Source: Capra hircus (taxonomy: Eukaryota; Chordata; Mammalia; Artiodactyla; Bovidae). Taken from it: a stretch of DNA of 64,000 nucleotides. The stretch lies in the NCBI RefSeq assembly GCF_001704415.2, contig NW_017189517.1, forward strand, positions 7,699,167-7,763,166, given 5' to 3'. The number at the start of each line of letters is the position of its first letter. The first letter of the stretch is position 1. The position numbers and the translations under genes are program-made. Below are positions 23,411-34,402 of this stretch, one piece after another. The notes beneath the pieces were generated by a model. The model saw nothing but the letters and a program-made list of their open reading frames with translations, ran no database searches and was not told where the DNA came from.

Positions 23411-24190
23411 CAAGTGATAAAACACCAAGTAATAGGAGAAAGCAAATTTAATGACATGTATCCCTTTAATATATGCGGGAGAGACCCAGGAAAACTGAGT
23501 AACTCCTCCAAAGGCCCAAGTCACCACCTTAAATATCATCTACCATCTCCAGCTAAAGACAGAGGTGATGTTGGTAATTGGAGTCAGTTGAGGGAGGTGA
23601 CTGGGAAAAGCTTTTAAGGGAGGGTGAGAGAGTGAGTAAGTGAAAGTTGCTCAGTTGTGTCTGACTCTTCGCAACCCCACGGACTATACAGTTCATGGAA
23701 TTCTCCAGGCCAGAATACTGGTGTGGGTAGTCTTTCCCTTTTCCAGGGGATCTTCCGGGGATCTTCCCAATCCAGGGATCGAACCCAGGTCTCCCACATT
23801 GCGGGCAGATTCTTTACCAATGGAGCCACAAGGGAAGCCCAAGAATACTGGAGTGGGTAGCCTATCCCTTCTCCAGGGGATCTTCTTGATCCAGGAATTG
23901 AACCGGGGTCTCCTGCATTGCAGGCGGATTCTTTACCAACTGTGCTATCAGGGAAGCCTGTAAAGGAGGGTAAGGTTGGGCAGATTGAAGTGTCTGCCTT
24001 CTCTATTGATAAAGTTGTCTAGAGAGAGTCTTCCTTGTCTTCCTGGTTGGAGAGGGAGACACCCTTACAAATGGGGATTTACCTTGTAAATGTCTCTTAC
24101 AAGAAGGTAACTTCTAGGTTTTCAGAGCTTTTACTTAAAAATAGCCAGATCTAGATAATTCTTCTGCCAAAGAATCATTTCTTCAGACTC
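23411..24190. mobile_element. LTR-like repeat, copy B, interrupted by Bov-tA
   Basis: It aligns collinearly with copy A at 20.0-20.5 kb on both sides of the SINE insertion (23426-23625 and 23960-24190). Comparison of the two copies gives the family's boundaries better than either alone. No coding region. Confidence 0.6.
23637..23959 (-). mobile_element. Tandem Bov-tA SINE, antisense
   Basis: A full unit (23637-23840) ending AGGGAAGCCC is followed directly by a second, 5'-part-only unit (23841-23959) starting AAGAATACTGGAGTGGG and ending GGGAAGCC. Similar flanks AAGGGAGGGT and AAGGAGGGTA suggest one integration of a dimeric template. Confidence 0.9.
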
Positions 24191-24457
24191 CTGATCTAGT
24201 TAGGGGGAGACACACACACACACTCTCTTTCTCTGGATTCTGACTGTTTCTTTCCTGGTGGTTTAACAGAGGTAGGTTGCAGGAACAGGGGAGCACAAAG
24301 AAGGAATGAATCCCGGGCCTGGAGCCATCAGGAAAAGCTTCACAGAGCAGGTAACAGCTAACCTCAGTCTCAGTCTTGAGTCAGGATTTCTCTTCCTATG
24401 TAACCACATTGATGTGCCCCAATTCTCCCATCTTTAGGTTGTACCCTGTCCTTTGTG
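24191..24457. other. Unassigned short stretch
   Basis: Contains a short CA run (24211-24222); nothing else recognised. Confidence 0.4.
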
Positions 24458-24609
24458 CCTACCAGGCTCCTCCATCCGTGGGATTCTCCAGGCAAGAGTA
24501 CTGGAGTGGGTTGCCATTTCCTTCTCCAGGAGATCTTCCCAACTCAGGGATCGAACCCAGATCTCCCTCATTGCAGGCAGACGCTTTACCATCTGAGCCA
24601 CCAGGGAAG
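24458..24609 (-). mobile_element. Bov-tA SINE, antisense, 3'-part missing
   Basis: Runs from CCAGGCTCCTCCATCCGTGG to the tRNA-like head TTTACCATCTGAGCCACC. The BovB-like 3' end is missing. Confidence 0.9.
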
Positions 24610-25116
24610 ACATAATCAACTCTAATCCCACCCAATGCAAAGTGGGCAGCTTAGAATCCCTCCAGCATTTTTGAATCCTCTTCTCTGGGGCCACTATTGA
24701 ATCCTTGATCTTTGCTGTGTGTCTTATCTCTTGAAATAAGCCTGACAGATTTTTTCCCTGCATTTCTCCATGCAGATCCTGGATTGGGCAGGGGGCGGGG
24801 CGGGGGTGTGGAGGGTTGCAGAGGGCTTCAGTGCCTCGTTACCTTTGATTTAGGGCTGTGTGCAGCAGACTTTGCTAAAGGTTTGAAGACAGGGAAAGGG
24901 CAGGATTGAGGGGAATGCAGGCTGAAATTCAGCCCATGAGCCACTCACCAAGCCTTATGCCCTAGCTAGGTCCTGGGAGGAAGGGTTAGTTTTCTCTATT
25001 ATAACTAACCCAAACCTGTGTTATGGATTAGGTGGCATCTTTGAGGGGGATTACACTCTAGTACAGCTAAACAACCTCAGATTGAAATTCCTAGAGTATT
25101 TGTCATTTCTGCCCTG
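24610..25116. other. Unassigned, with a GC-rich patch
   Basis: A G-rich run (about 24788-24830) containing GGGGGCGGGGCGGGGG could bind Sp1-type factors or fold as a G-quadruplex, but it has no promoter context that I can see. Confidence 0.35.
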
Positions 25117-25310
25117 GTAGGATTGCCAGATGTAGCCAATAAAAAAAATACAGGCTACCATTAAATTTGAATTTCAGATAAACAATGAATTTTTTTTTAC
25201 TATAACTATGTCCCAAGCAATATTTGGGACATACTTATACTAAAAATTATTCCTTGTTCACCTGAAGTTAAAATGCAAGGTATCCAGTTAAATTTGATCT
25301 GCAAGCCCAG
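25117..25310. mobile_element. Palindromic MITE-like DNA transposon remnant
   Basis: An imperfect inverted repeat is centred near 25220: the core TCCCAAGCAATATTTGGGA is flanked by arms containing TTGAATTTCAGATAAACAAT (left) and the roughly complementary TTCCTTGTTCACCTGAAGTT (right). The form fits an ancient non-autonomous DNA transposon; the family is not assigned. Confidence 0.65.
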
Positions 25311-25810
25311 CTTCTGGGAGCTATTCTTGAGACCCCCATTATATGTGTGACTCAGCCTTCCATTGTGGTACGTGGCCCCTGTCTCCTGCCTTCCACCTCT
25401 TTTCTTTCCCTCTTCAGTTCCTTTCTTTCTGGCCACCTGCATTTCTTCCCTTTTCTTATAGAGAGCAGATTAGCTGTTAGGCTGGTCTCAGTTCAACCCA
25501 TTCGGACTCTGCCCTGGGAGCTCATCTTCATAACCAAACATAGTCTTTGTCCTAAATCAAAACAGTTTTTTTTCCCAGAGAGGCATTCTGCAGCCAGCCA
25601 GCACAGGTTCCTGTTCTTTATATAGTTAAATGTTGCCCAAATATGAGCACAGTTCATGAGGGAGGGCTGATCAGTTATGATAATTGGCCCATCTTTCTTA
25701 TGATGAATAAACAAAGAAGAGGGACAACCTTAGCTTCAGAAGATAATCCCACTCACATAGTTTCAACCTGGCAATTGAATCCTAGAGCCCAGGCTGTTAG
25801 GACTGAGATG
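25311..25810. other. Unassigned, no gene seen
   Basis: Pyrimidine-rich part near 25380-25460, otherwise unremarkable; no supported coding exon. Confidence 0.4.
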
Positions 25811-25912
25811 GTTTTAGAGACTATTTTGCAGACAGAGGAACTGAGGCCACGAGAGGGGATGTGACTTGTTCACACAGCAGGTTCATGTTAGAGCCTGGAC
25901 TTCTGCCAGATT
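25811..25912 (-). mobile_element. MIR SINE remnant, antisense
   Basis: Antisense MIR core: GAGGAACTGAGGCCACGAGA followed by CACACAGCAGG. Confidence 0.7.
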
Positions 25913-27624
25913 TGCTACCCTTTGTCTCTCAGGAAGTGCAAACAATTTGGCAGAATGTGCATTTTTCAAAGATTGACCTTTCTCCCTGTGGTTGTGGTGG
26001 TTCTTCAGTTTTGTGCTAAGGTGAAGGTAACTTCACAGTTTGTTATTCAGCCTCCCTGGAGAATCTCCAGTGCTATGCTCCTTCCCAGGCCCCCAAGCCC
26101 ATCTATGCTGGAGCCCAGTGGCAGCTGCAGAGGGGAGCTGGCTGCCCTCTGCCCAGCCCCTTGGTCCTGCCAAGGAGTTGGAGTTACCCATGGTGATTTC
26201 CGCAGAAACAGCAAATGCCTCTGCATCATCAGTTTCATTGCAGCGAAGAGAAAGCACTCAGCTGTCTCTTGAGTTGATGTGTAAATGTCTTCTCACTGTA
26301 AAAACATATGCCAAGTGTGAGTTCAGGGCAAAAACGATTTCTTGGCAGTGGTGCAGACATTGCAAAGTCTCCCCCTCAGCTCTTCTTGAAGCCATTGTGT
26401 AAGAGCCAGTCCTGCTGAGAGTGTTTCCTTTTTGCCACTTTCATTTTTCCTAAGTTTGTTGCCTTGGTAAATGTTGAACATGATATCCTGACCTTTCTAA
26501 ATTAGACCGTGCTGCTTACAGGAGTCAATCAGCCACACTGCAAAATGACTCAGCCCCTCCGGTGAGGACTTGGACATTTTTAGAGCTTCCTTGTATTAAC
26601 CTCCCCCTGCTGGTGAAAGATAATCCAGGTATAGTCTGTTCAGGAGCTGAAAAATTTAAGGGGAGGGAATTTCAGTCTCGCTGTAACACAGTGTCTTCCC
26701 TTCCACAAAGGTAATTCTGCCTTTTAAATACAGAAAAGTAAATGAATATCTCTTCCAGCAGCCATAGTCTGATCCTTTGCAGCTAAGAAGGAACCCTAGT
26801 TCTGCACAGTGTATTTTTATGTAACACATGTCACAAATATAATGAAGAACCGTAACCCATTGACTGCATTGTCATCTTTCTTGGGCATTTACGAGGTACA
26901 CCTGTGGCTGTTGGCATTCCAATGAACTCTGAGAATGGGGGAGAATAGCCTCCTTCTGGCCAACCTTTTCCACCTTCTGTTTCCTGCATTTTAGTGGCTA
27001 TGAGACATGAAAATTTGACACCTGTTAGAAATGTGCCCAAACTAAGAGTTAAGAGCCCCAGAGTGAGCCACTTGCACACAGAAAGCATGAGCCCTCAGGC
27101 CCTATGGAATGAACAAACCAAAGAACCAGTGCAGTGTATTTCTTCAGTGCCCATACTTTGTAAGATAGATTTTAGCTGCTCAGAGGAATTTTCTGCATTC
27201 TTTTAAATTTTAAGTGCCTTCTTCAGGGTTGAAGTTGATAGGTAGGTAGCCTTGAGATAAGTTAGGTATTAATATGCTATTCGTAATTCTGGGGATTGAA
27301 TAAAGAGGGGATAACAATGAAATATTGAGGTTATTATAGAACACAACATTTTCTGTTTTTAAAATATGTGATCTTCCCCACAAGCTTGGCTCTGCAGTGT
27401 CCATCCATAATTTATGAAAGCTCCTTTGCTAAGGAATGAATGGTGCGGGAGAATATTTTGAATGGTGGCATGCTTTATAAATGTTAAAGATCTAGTTCTT
27501 TTTCCATTTGGGATCTAAGTTCTTTTGTCTAATGGTAACATGCTTTATATATGTTAAAGATCTAGTTCTTTTGTCCATAATAGATCTTTCCTGTTTGCCA
27601 TGTCCCTTTTTTGGAACGCTTTTG
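25913..27624. other. Low-repeat region, possible conserved non-coding DNA; 70-bp tandem duplication
   Basis: No repeat family is evident in about 26030-26640. A 116-codon frame at 25922-26272 has an overlapping 120-codon frame in another phase and no domain, so neither is supported. At 27461-27590 a 70-bp unit is duplicated in tandem. Confidence 0.4.
27461..27590 (+). repeat. Local 70-bp tandem duplication
   Basis: AATGGTGGCATGCTTTATAA at 27461 recurs as AATGGTAACATGCTTTATAT at 27531, and ATGTTAAAGATCTAGTTCTT is identical in both. The offset is exactly 70 bases; the second unit is incomplete. Confidence 0.9.
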
Positions 27625-27756
27625 CTCATGCTGAAGGATGAACAGAGATGACTAAGGCACAGTTTCTGCCCTCAAGTTGCTGACAACCTGTGAGGGAAAA
27701 GATGCCATGGGCACAGATAAAACTGATGAGCAGTGTGGATGGAGGCTTATGAAGGC
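27625..27756 (-). mobile_element. L2 3' remnant, antisense
   Basis: AGGCACAGTTTCTGCCCTCA followed by AGTTGCTGACAACCTGTGAG matches the reversed L2 3' end. Confidence 0.55.
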
Positions 27757-27855
27757 ATGACACTTAACTTCATGTGTGTGAGTTTACTCATCTGTAAAAT
27801 AAGGGCTTTTGATAACATGAAATGTAAAACTATCATTCTGATTTTATGATACATA
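27757..27855 (+). mobile_element. MIR SINE remnant, sense
   Basis: TTTACTCATCTGTAAAATAA is the conserved MIR 3' core. Confidence 0.6.
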
Positions 27856-27862
27856 CTGCAAA

Positions 27863-28099
27863 CATACTGTTCCCATGTGGCGCAAGTGGTAAAGCATCCA
27901 CCTGCTGATGCAGGAGACACGAGATGCTGGTTGGATCCCTGGGTCAGGAAGATTCTCTGAAGGAGGAAATGGCAACCACTCCAGTAGTTCTTGCCTGGAG
28001 AATTCCATGGACAGAGGAGCCTGGACAGAGGATTCCATGGCAGAGCCATGCAGTCCATGGGGTTGCAAAGAGTCAGACGTGACTGAGCACACATGTATG
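27863..28099 (+). mobile_element. Bov-tA SINE, sense
   Basis: The head (GTGGCGCAAGTGGTAAAGC), B-box-like TTGGATCCCTGGG and BovB-like 3' part ending AGACGTGACTGAGCAC are in order. TACTGCAAA flanks it at 27854-27862 and 28100-28108. A short internal duplication (GGACAGAGGA, then ATTCCATGG) follows 28010. Confidence 0.9.
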
Positions 28100-28129
28100 T
28101 ACTGCAAAGGTACACAATCCATGGAATCA

Positions 28130-28240
28130 ATGTCCTTCCTGTGTCATTCATTCACTGCTGTTTCTGCAGCATCTACCATAGAAGCTAGCACACAGTAGAT
28201 ACTCAGTTGTTTCTTAAAGGGCTGAATAGAGAACATGCTA
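28130..28240 (+). mobile_element. L2 3' remnant, sense
   Basis: GCTAGCACACAGTAGATACT followed by CAGTTGTTTCTTAAAGGGCTG, shortened, matches the L2 3' terminus. Confidence 0.55.
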
Positions 28241-28399
28241 AAGAAATCTGAGTGAGGAGAGCTCAGTTTTGGAGTGAGTGATCAAGAACTTTATGGAGGA
28301 TATTACATTTGAAACAGACAAAAAAAAAAAAAAGAGAGATTTTCACAGGTGAAAACTTGGAATGGGATGCAGTCAAAGCCACTTTGTATCCCAGGGAAG

Positions 28400-28596
28400 T
28401 TGTGTGGTGTAGTGGAAAGAAACGTGAGGCTCTGAGCCTGAAGATTTGAATTCCAGTACAAGCTCCACCACTCACTAGCCCATGTCCTAGGGCAAGTCAG
28501 TAAATGCCTCAAAGCCTCAGTTTCCTCATATGTAAAATGGGGATGATGGTACCAATCACTTGACGCATTTGTTATGAGGATTAGATGAAATGGTAC
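28400..28596 (+). mobile_element. MIR SINE, sense
   Basis: Nearly complete: GTGTGGTGTAGTGGAAAGAA head, CCACTCACTAGCCCATGTCC, CTCAGTTTCCTCATATGTAA core and GTTATGAGGATTAGATGAAA tail. Confidence 0.9.
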
Positions 28597-28597
28597 A

Positions 28598-28675
28598 GGG
28601 AATTCTCTGGCAGTCCAGTGTTTAGGACTTAGGAAACTAAGATCCTACAAGCAGCACATTGTGGCCAAGGCAGGG
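28598..28675 (+). mobile_element. CHR-2 SINE, internally deleted
   Basis: GGGAATTCTCTGGCAGTCCA is followed shortly by GGAAACTAAGATCCTACAAG. The B-box segment is missing. Confidence 0.75.
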
Positions 28676-28773
28676 GCTGTCAGAGGGGTGGGGGGGGAGG
28701 GGGTGTGGTGGAGATGAGGTGGTACAAGGTTTGTTTCATCATCTGACACAGAGCTCAAAAAATCTGAAGAGAA

Positions 28774-29286
28774 ATGCAAATCAAAACCACAATGAGGCAC
28801 CACTTCACACCAGTCAGAATGGCTGCGATCCAAAAATCTGCAAGCAATAAATGTTGGAGAGGGTGTGGAGAAAAGGGAACCCTCCTACACTGTTGGTGGG
28901 AATGCAAACTAGTACAGCCACTTTGGAGAACAGTGTGGAGATTCCTTAAAAAATTGCAAATAGAACTACCTTATGACCCAGCAATCCCACTGCTGGGCAT
29001 ACACACCAAGGAAACCAGAATTGGAAGAGACACATGTACCCCAATGTTCATCGCAGCACTGTTTATAATAGCCAGGACATGGAAACAACCTAGATGCCCA
29101 TCAGCAGATGAATGGATAAGAAAGCAGTGGTACATATACACAATGGAGTATTACTCAGCTGTTAAAAAGAATACATTTGAATCAGTTCTGATGAGATGGA
29201 TGAAACTGGAAGCTATTATACAGAGTGAAGTAAGCCAGAAAGAAAAATACCAATACAGTATACTAACACATATATATGGAATTTAG
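28774..29286 (+). pseudogene. L1 ORF2p C-terminal fragment
   Basis: An open frame of 170 codons encodes the end of L1 ORF2p: a Cys-rich stretch (CWRGCGEKGTLLHCWWECK, about residues 27-45), then PAIPLLGIHTKETRIGRDTC, DEWIRKQWYIYTMEYYSAVK and the terminal YSILTHIYGI with the natural stop. The endonuclease and reverse transcriptase domains were never integrated because of 5' truncation. It is therefore not functional, although this stretch is free of stops and frameshifts, which suggests a fairly young insertion. Confidence 0.93.
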
Positions 29287-29618
29287 AAAGATGGCGATGA
29301 CGACCCTGTATGCAAGACAGCAAAAAAGACACAGATGTGTATAACGGACTTTTGGACTCAGAGGGAGAGGGAGAGGGCGGGATGATTTGGGAGAATAGCA
29401 CTGAAACATGTATACTATCATGTAAGAATCGAATCACCAGTCTATGTCTGACGCAGGATACAGCATGCTTGGGGCTGGTGCACGGTGATGACCCAGAGAG
29501 ATGTTATGGGGAGGGAGGAGGGAGGGGGGTTCATGTTTGGGAACGCATGTACACCCGTGGTGGATTCATGTCAATGTATGGCAAAACCAATACAGTATTG
29601 TAAAGTAAAATAAAGTAA

Positions 29619-29653
<35 letters not shown>

Positions 29654-29655
29654 AT
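29619..29655. repeat. (AAAT)n tail of L1
   Basis: Tandem AAAT units at the L1 3' end. Confidence 0.95.
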
Positions 29656-29660
29656 TTTAT

Positions 29661-30395
29661 GGCAGTCTACTGCACATCATGAAACAAAAAATCTGAATCT
29701 GGAAATGTAACAAAAATCAAAGGAGCATGGAGGTAGGAAATAAAGGGTATGTCTATGAACTGGTGGATATTCTATAGTTGCAAAAGAAGTTGGATTCAGA
29801 CTACACAGAAACATGCATGATGTGGTTAAAAGTGTGGAAGAATCTTTAAGTCTCTTTTATAAATATTGATTTTTCTTTAAGAGGAACAACCAAATAAAAC
29901 TTAGGCCTTTGACTTAGCTCCAAAATTCATGACCTTCCGGACAGCCAAGTTTCACATTATTTTCTTATATGAAGGAAGCACCGACTATAGGATTTACAGC
30001 AAAATCAATAAAAATATTTCCTGCTTCTGAAAGGAATGTTGATAAGATGAATAATGTGCATAAATAGTAAGAAGACGGTGGTTATAATGCCAAGTCAGAA
30101 TTTCATAGTCTTAAGGTATTGAGAAGAAATTAAAATGCAACTTGCAAATAGTTAACCAAAGATATCAAGGGTGGGATCTGGAGAGGGAGTGGTAGAGATG
30201 ACTGCTAGGTTTTGTGCTGGGAGAAGGATGGTGCTATGAACAGAAACAAAGTTGTCTTACACGGCTATAAATTCTGGAGGTATGTGCTTGCCTTAGAAGG
30301 TGTGAGATGTTGCAGAAGTTGGTTTATCAGCAGCCAGGGGAGGAGTTTGTTACACATATTGCTTTGGGGGCTTATTTGCATAAAGGTAAGAGCAG
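29661..30395. other. Unassigned, no gene seen
   Basis: No recognised repeat or coding exon. A frame starting at 30307 runs from here into BovB by chance. Confidence 0.45.
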
Positions 30396-31790
30396 AGTGC
30401 TGAACTCAATATGCCAGCAAATTTGGAAAACTCAGCAGTGGCCACAGGACTGGAAAAGGTCAGTTTTCATTCCAATCCCAAAGAAAGGCAATGCCAAAGA
30501 ATGCTCAAACTACCGCACAATTGCACTCATCTCACACATGAGTAAAGTAATGCTCAAAATTCTCCAAGCCAGGCTTCAGCAATACGTGAACCGTGAACTT
30601 CCAGATGTTCAAGCTGGTTTTAGAAAAGGCAGAGGAACCAGAGATCAAATTGCCAACATCCACTGGATCATCGAAAAAGCAAGAGAGTTCCAGAAAAACA
30701 TCTATTTCTGCTTTATCGACTATGCCAAAGCCTTTGACTGTGTGGATCACAACAAACTGTGGAAAATTCTAAAGAGATAGGAATACCAGACCACTTGACC
30801 TGCCTCTTGAGAAACCTGTATGCAGATCAAGAAGCAACAGTTAAAACTGGACATAGAACAACAGACTGGTTCCAAATCAGGAAAGGAGTACGTCAAGGCT
30901 GTATATGGTCACCCTGCTAACTTATATGCAGAGTACATCATGAGAAACACTGGGCTAAAAGAAACACAAGTTGGAATCAAGGTTGCCAGGAAAAATATCA
31001 ATAACCTCAGATATGCAGATGACACCACCCTTATGGCAGAAAGAGAATAGGAACTAAAAAGCCTCTTAATGAAAGTGTAAGAGGAGAGTGAAAAAGTTGG
31101 CTTAAAGCTCAACATTCAGAAAACGAAGATCATGGCATCTGGTCCCATCACTTCATGGGAAATAGATGGGGAAACAGTGGAAACAGTGTCAGACTTTATT
31201 TTTGGGGGCTCCAAAATCACTGCAGATGGTGATTGCAGCCATGAAATTAAAAGACGCTTACTCCTTGGAAGGAAAGTTATGACCAACCTAGATAGCATAT
31301 TCAAGAGCAGAGACATTACTTTGCCAACAAAGGTCCGTCTAGTCAAGGCTTTGGTTTTTCCAGTGGTCATGTATGGATGTGAGAGTTGGACTGTGAAGAA
31401 AGCTGAGTGCCAAAGAATTGATGCTTTTGAACTGTGGTGTTGGAGAAGACTCTTGAGAGTCCCTTGGATTGCAAGGAGATCCAACCAGTTCATTCTAAAG
31501 GAGATCAGTCCTGGGTGTTCTTTGGAAGGACTGATGCTAAAGCTGAAACTCCAGTACTTTGGCCACTTCATTCAGAGTTGACTCATTGGAAAAGACTCTG
31601 ATGCTGGGAGGGATTGGGGGCAGGAGGAGAAGGGGACGATAGAGGATGAGATGGCTGGATGGCATCACCGACTCAATGGACATGAGTTTGAGTGAACTCC
31701 AGGAGTTGGTGATGGACAGGGAGGCCTGGCATGCTGCAGTTCATGGGGTCACAAAGAGTTGGACATGACTGAGCAACTGAACTGAGTGAG
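30396..31790 (+). mobile_element. BovB LINE, copy 4, 5'-truncated
   Basis: It starts within the reverse transcriptase region (GCTGAACTCAATATGCCAGC) and ends at GACTGAGCAACTGAACTGAG. Motif A (FIDYAKAFD) and the YADD box (31012-31023) are present. The frame is broken by a deletion that creates a stop at 30778-30780, a small deletion near 30915 in the ROGCILSP-to-AEY interval (GTCACCCTGCTAACTTATAT), and a stop at 31048-31050. Stop-free pieces are 30307-30780, 30820-31050 and 31132-31581. Confidence 0.96.
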
Positions 31791-32192
31791 GTCTCTAATC
31801 TAGTAACACTGACTTGAAACCATGGATCTTTCCCGGTTTATTGGCTGCTTCCAGTGCCAAGATCCCTGGGCCTCTCTCCAGGAAGCTGCAAGTCTTGGCT
31901 AATTAACACAAGTGGGAAGTACAAGAATATCCTTCATACTCACTAGAACATGTGCCTGATTGTCTGTTGAATTGAGACTTACCACCTTTTACATCATCTA
32001 TCTTATTCCTTCAGAATTCATAGGAGGTAGTACTGGCTATCTGGAAGTCCTTCTGGGCCTCTTATTGAAACCATTTTACTTCTCCCCATTAGAACATTTG
32101 TTTTAGATAAGACCTTCAATCTAATTTGTTAATAGTATTATCATTCATGTATTCAATAATGTTGAATGCACCCCTCATCATTATTTTTCACT
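31791..32192. other. Unassigned
   Basis: No repeat or gene recognised. Confidence 0.4.
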
Positions 32193-32203
32193 AATGGTAG
32201 CTC

Positions 32204-32472
32204 TGCTGCTGCTAAGTCACTTCAGTCATGTCCAACTCTGTGACCCCATAGAAGGCAGCCCACCAGGCTCCCCCGTCCCTGGGATTCTCTAGGCAAGAAC
32301 ACTGGAGTGGGTTGCCATTTCCTTCTCCAATGCATGAAAGTGAAAAGTGAAAGTGAAGTGACTCAGTCATATCCGACTCTTAGTGACCCCATGGACTGCA
32401 GCCTACCAGGCTCCTCCATCCATGGGGTTTTCCAGGCAAGAGTACTGGAGTGGGGTGCCATTGCCTTCTCCA
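32204..32472 (-). mobile_element. Bov-A2 SINE, antisense, with perfect TSD
   Basis: Two Bov-A monomers (each with the GTGACCCCATAG/GG..CCAGGCTCC..GTTGCCATT order) are joined by a GAAAGTGAAAAGTGAAAGTG linker; GCTGCTGCTAAGTCAC at the left is the reversed tail. AATGGTAGCTC at 32193-32203 and 32473-32483 is a perfect 11-bp target duplication. Bov-A2 is a pecoran family, which supports the organism call. Confidence 0.96.
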
Positions 32473-32483
32473 AATGGTAGCTC

Positions 32484-33995
32484 AGGGCTGTACTAAAAGT
32501 AATTATGATTATTTCCTGGTGAAGGTACATGTGAGGAGTATAACTAAGCTTTGCTGCCCAGAGGGCTGCAGCATATTGACAGGCATGTCATTAATAATTT
32601 GCTTTATGCTGCAGTTATTGAGAAGAGTTCCAAGTTAATGCTATGGATTTATTTAGTTGACTTTTGGGTCGCAATGTAATCTTCTTTATCTGGTCATCAG
32701 GCATCTCATTTTTAAATCACGATTTATCTCATATGACTTATAACTGTGAATGAGAGATTCATTTGGCTATTTTATATGCTAGACTTCTTAATGGAATGTG
32801 GCAGAGAGAGATTAGTTTTTTGCACCTATAGTTATTACTATGGCATGCACAGTATGGAAACTGAAATAATTAAATGTTTTGCTTTGACGAATTTGTGTTT
32901 TTTGTCAGAAGTTGAATGGTTTATACCTTTTGAGTTCTAGAAGGTTCTGATATTATGTTTCTATTTGCTCTTCATTTTCCTTACTGAGACTTGCCTAACC
33001 TGTGTCTTGTTTGGATTTTCATTATCAATAGATCAATTCAGTCAGTTTTAGCTAAAGTTTATTTGCCTTTCTGCCTGTGTACATAAGACTTTTAAGAACA
33101 AATTTCAAAAGAGCCTAACTTCTTTTACTCCTGTTCGTTAATTTTAATTAAGCCTTTTATTTTGACACAATTGCAGATTCAGATGCAGTTGCAAGAAATA
33201 ATACAGGCTACCCACTTTCCCCAAAGGTGACATCTTGCAAAAACTATCATATGGTGTCACATACAGGATATTGACACTGATAGAGTCAACATACAGAAGA
33301 GTTACAACCCCACAGGGATCCCTCTTGTTACTTTTGTATAACCATGCCTACCTCCCTCCCCCATTCATTTTATCTAGAATTATTCACAGGTGTATATTAC
33401 CTCAATTCTTTTTATAAGTAGGTCGAGTTCTTCCACCATCCATAAATCCTGGATTGAATGAGGTATTGGTAGAAGATGTATTCTGTAACTAATTATGTGT
33501 GTAGTGAATTGCATGTAGCAAACCTCAGGTCTGAAGTAGCAGAAAGCATTTGAATGGAACTTCTAACTGGCTTTAGCTCATACCTTTGGGTTAGAGGAAT
33601 GAGGGGACTCTTGGAGGGACTTACTAGAGTCTCTGCCATGAGCAGGTGCTGAGGGAAAAGCAGGAGAAATAGTGGGACAGGTTATGAGACAAGGCAGAGT
33701 TACAGGCTCTGTTCCTAAGGCATGGCTATCCAACAGTGAAAAATGCAGCACCCAGTGGAGTGAGTGAACTCTTCCTTGACCAAGACTTACATGAGAATCT
33801 TCAAAATTCCAATGTGTATGTGTGTAAAGGTAGGAGGGGGCATGTCAGGAGTGGGTGATGATCTGAAATCAACTGAAAAATGCCTTGTTTCTCTTGGAGA
33901 AGGTTCTCAAGCAAGAGATGGATCCAATGAGAACAGGGTTCAAAATCCTGTAGGAAGGGTTGACCATGCTGGGGTGGAGTGTGGCTTGTTTGCAA
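32484..33995. other. Unassigned, no gene seen
   Basis: AT-rich with possible old L1-like blocks around 33140-33480 (GACACAATTGCAGATTCAGA; CACAGGTGTATATTACCTC). No supported exon. Confidence 0.35.
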
Positions 33996-34078
33996 GCCTG
34001 TTCAGTTAGTTGCTCAGTGTCAGGATTGAACCCAACTCTACATTTTAGGCAGATTCTGTACCACCTGAACACCAAGCC
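33996..34078 (-). mobile_element. Bov-tA remnant, antisense, internally deleted
   Basis: TTAGTTGCTCAGTGT is joined directly to CAGGATTGAACCCAACTCTA and TTCTGTACCACCTGAACACC; the middle of the SINE is missing. Confidence 0.75.
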
Positions 34079-34194
34079 TGATAGTCAGCCCCAGTAAGAA
34101 ACTGAGGCAGAAGCCCACACAAACAGACTTTACCAACCGGAAAAGCATTCCAAGAAAATCATGACTTGGAGTATTCCAGAACTTAGTTCTACTC

Positions 34195-34290
34195 AATGTA
34201 CATTTGTCAAGTACTTACTTTGTGCCAGTGTCTGAGCCAGGCATTGAGGATATAATTCCAATAGACTAAGGAACTGAGAGGCCAGTGGAT
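34195..34290 (-). mobile_element. L2 3' remnant, antisense
   Basis: AAGTACTTACTTTGTGCCAG and CAGGCATTGAGGATATAATT resemble the reversed L2 end. Confidence 0.55.
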
Positions 34291-34402
34291 ATAGTACCAA
34301 CAGACTGATCTAGGATCATTCTAGGGCAGCAACACAGTCTGGCTTCCATCTTTGGTTGTGGCTGCAGCTCTCATAAGACTGCCCTAGTCAAGACTGGTTT
34401 TA

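Larger units (their letters stand above)
28766..29660 (+). mobile_element. Ruminant L1 3' end, 5'-truncated, with AAAT tail
   Basis: It starts in ORF2 at AGAAATGCAAATCAAAACCA and runs through the ORF2 stop and the G-rich 3' UTR to GGCAAAACCAATACAGTATT and an (AAAT)n tail (29619-29655). The 3' UTR matches the second copy at 58.0-58.3 kb closely. Confidence 0.95.

Noticed and set aside
24788..24830. G-rich patch as a CpG-island promoter
   Set aside because: It is short, has very few CpGs and no adjacent exon; G-rich composition alone is not enough.
25922..26402. Overlapping 116- and 120-codon frames as a gene
   Set aside because: Two long frames in different phases over the same DNA, neither with a domain, point to composition rather than coding.
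30307..30780. 157-codon frame that seems to start in unique DNA and continue into reverse transcriptase, as if a host-RT fusion gene
   Set aside because: The first 31 codons have no similarity to anything and the BovB 5' truncation point lies at about 30396; it is a chance read-through.
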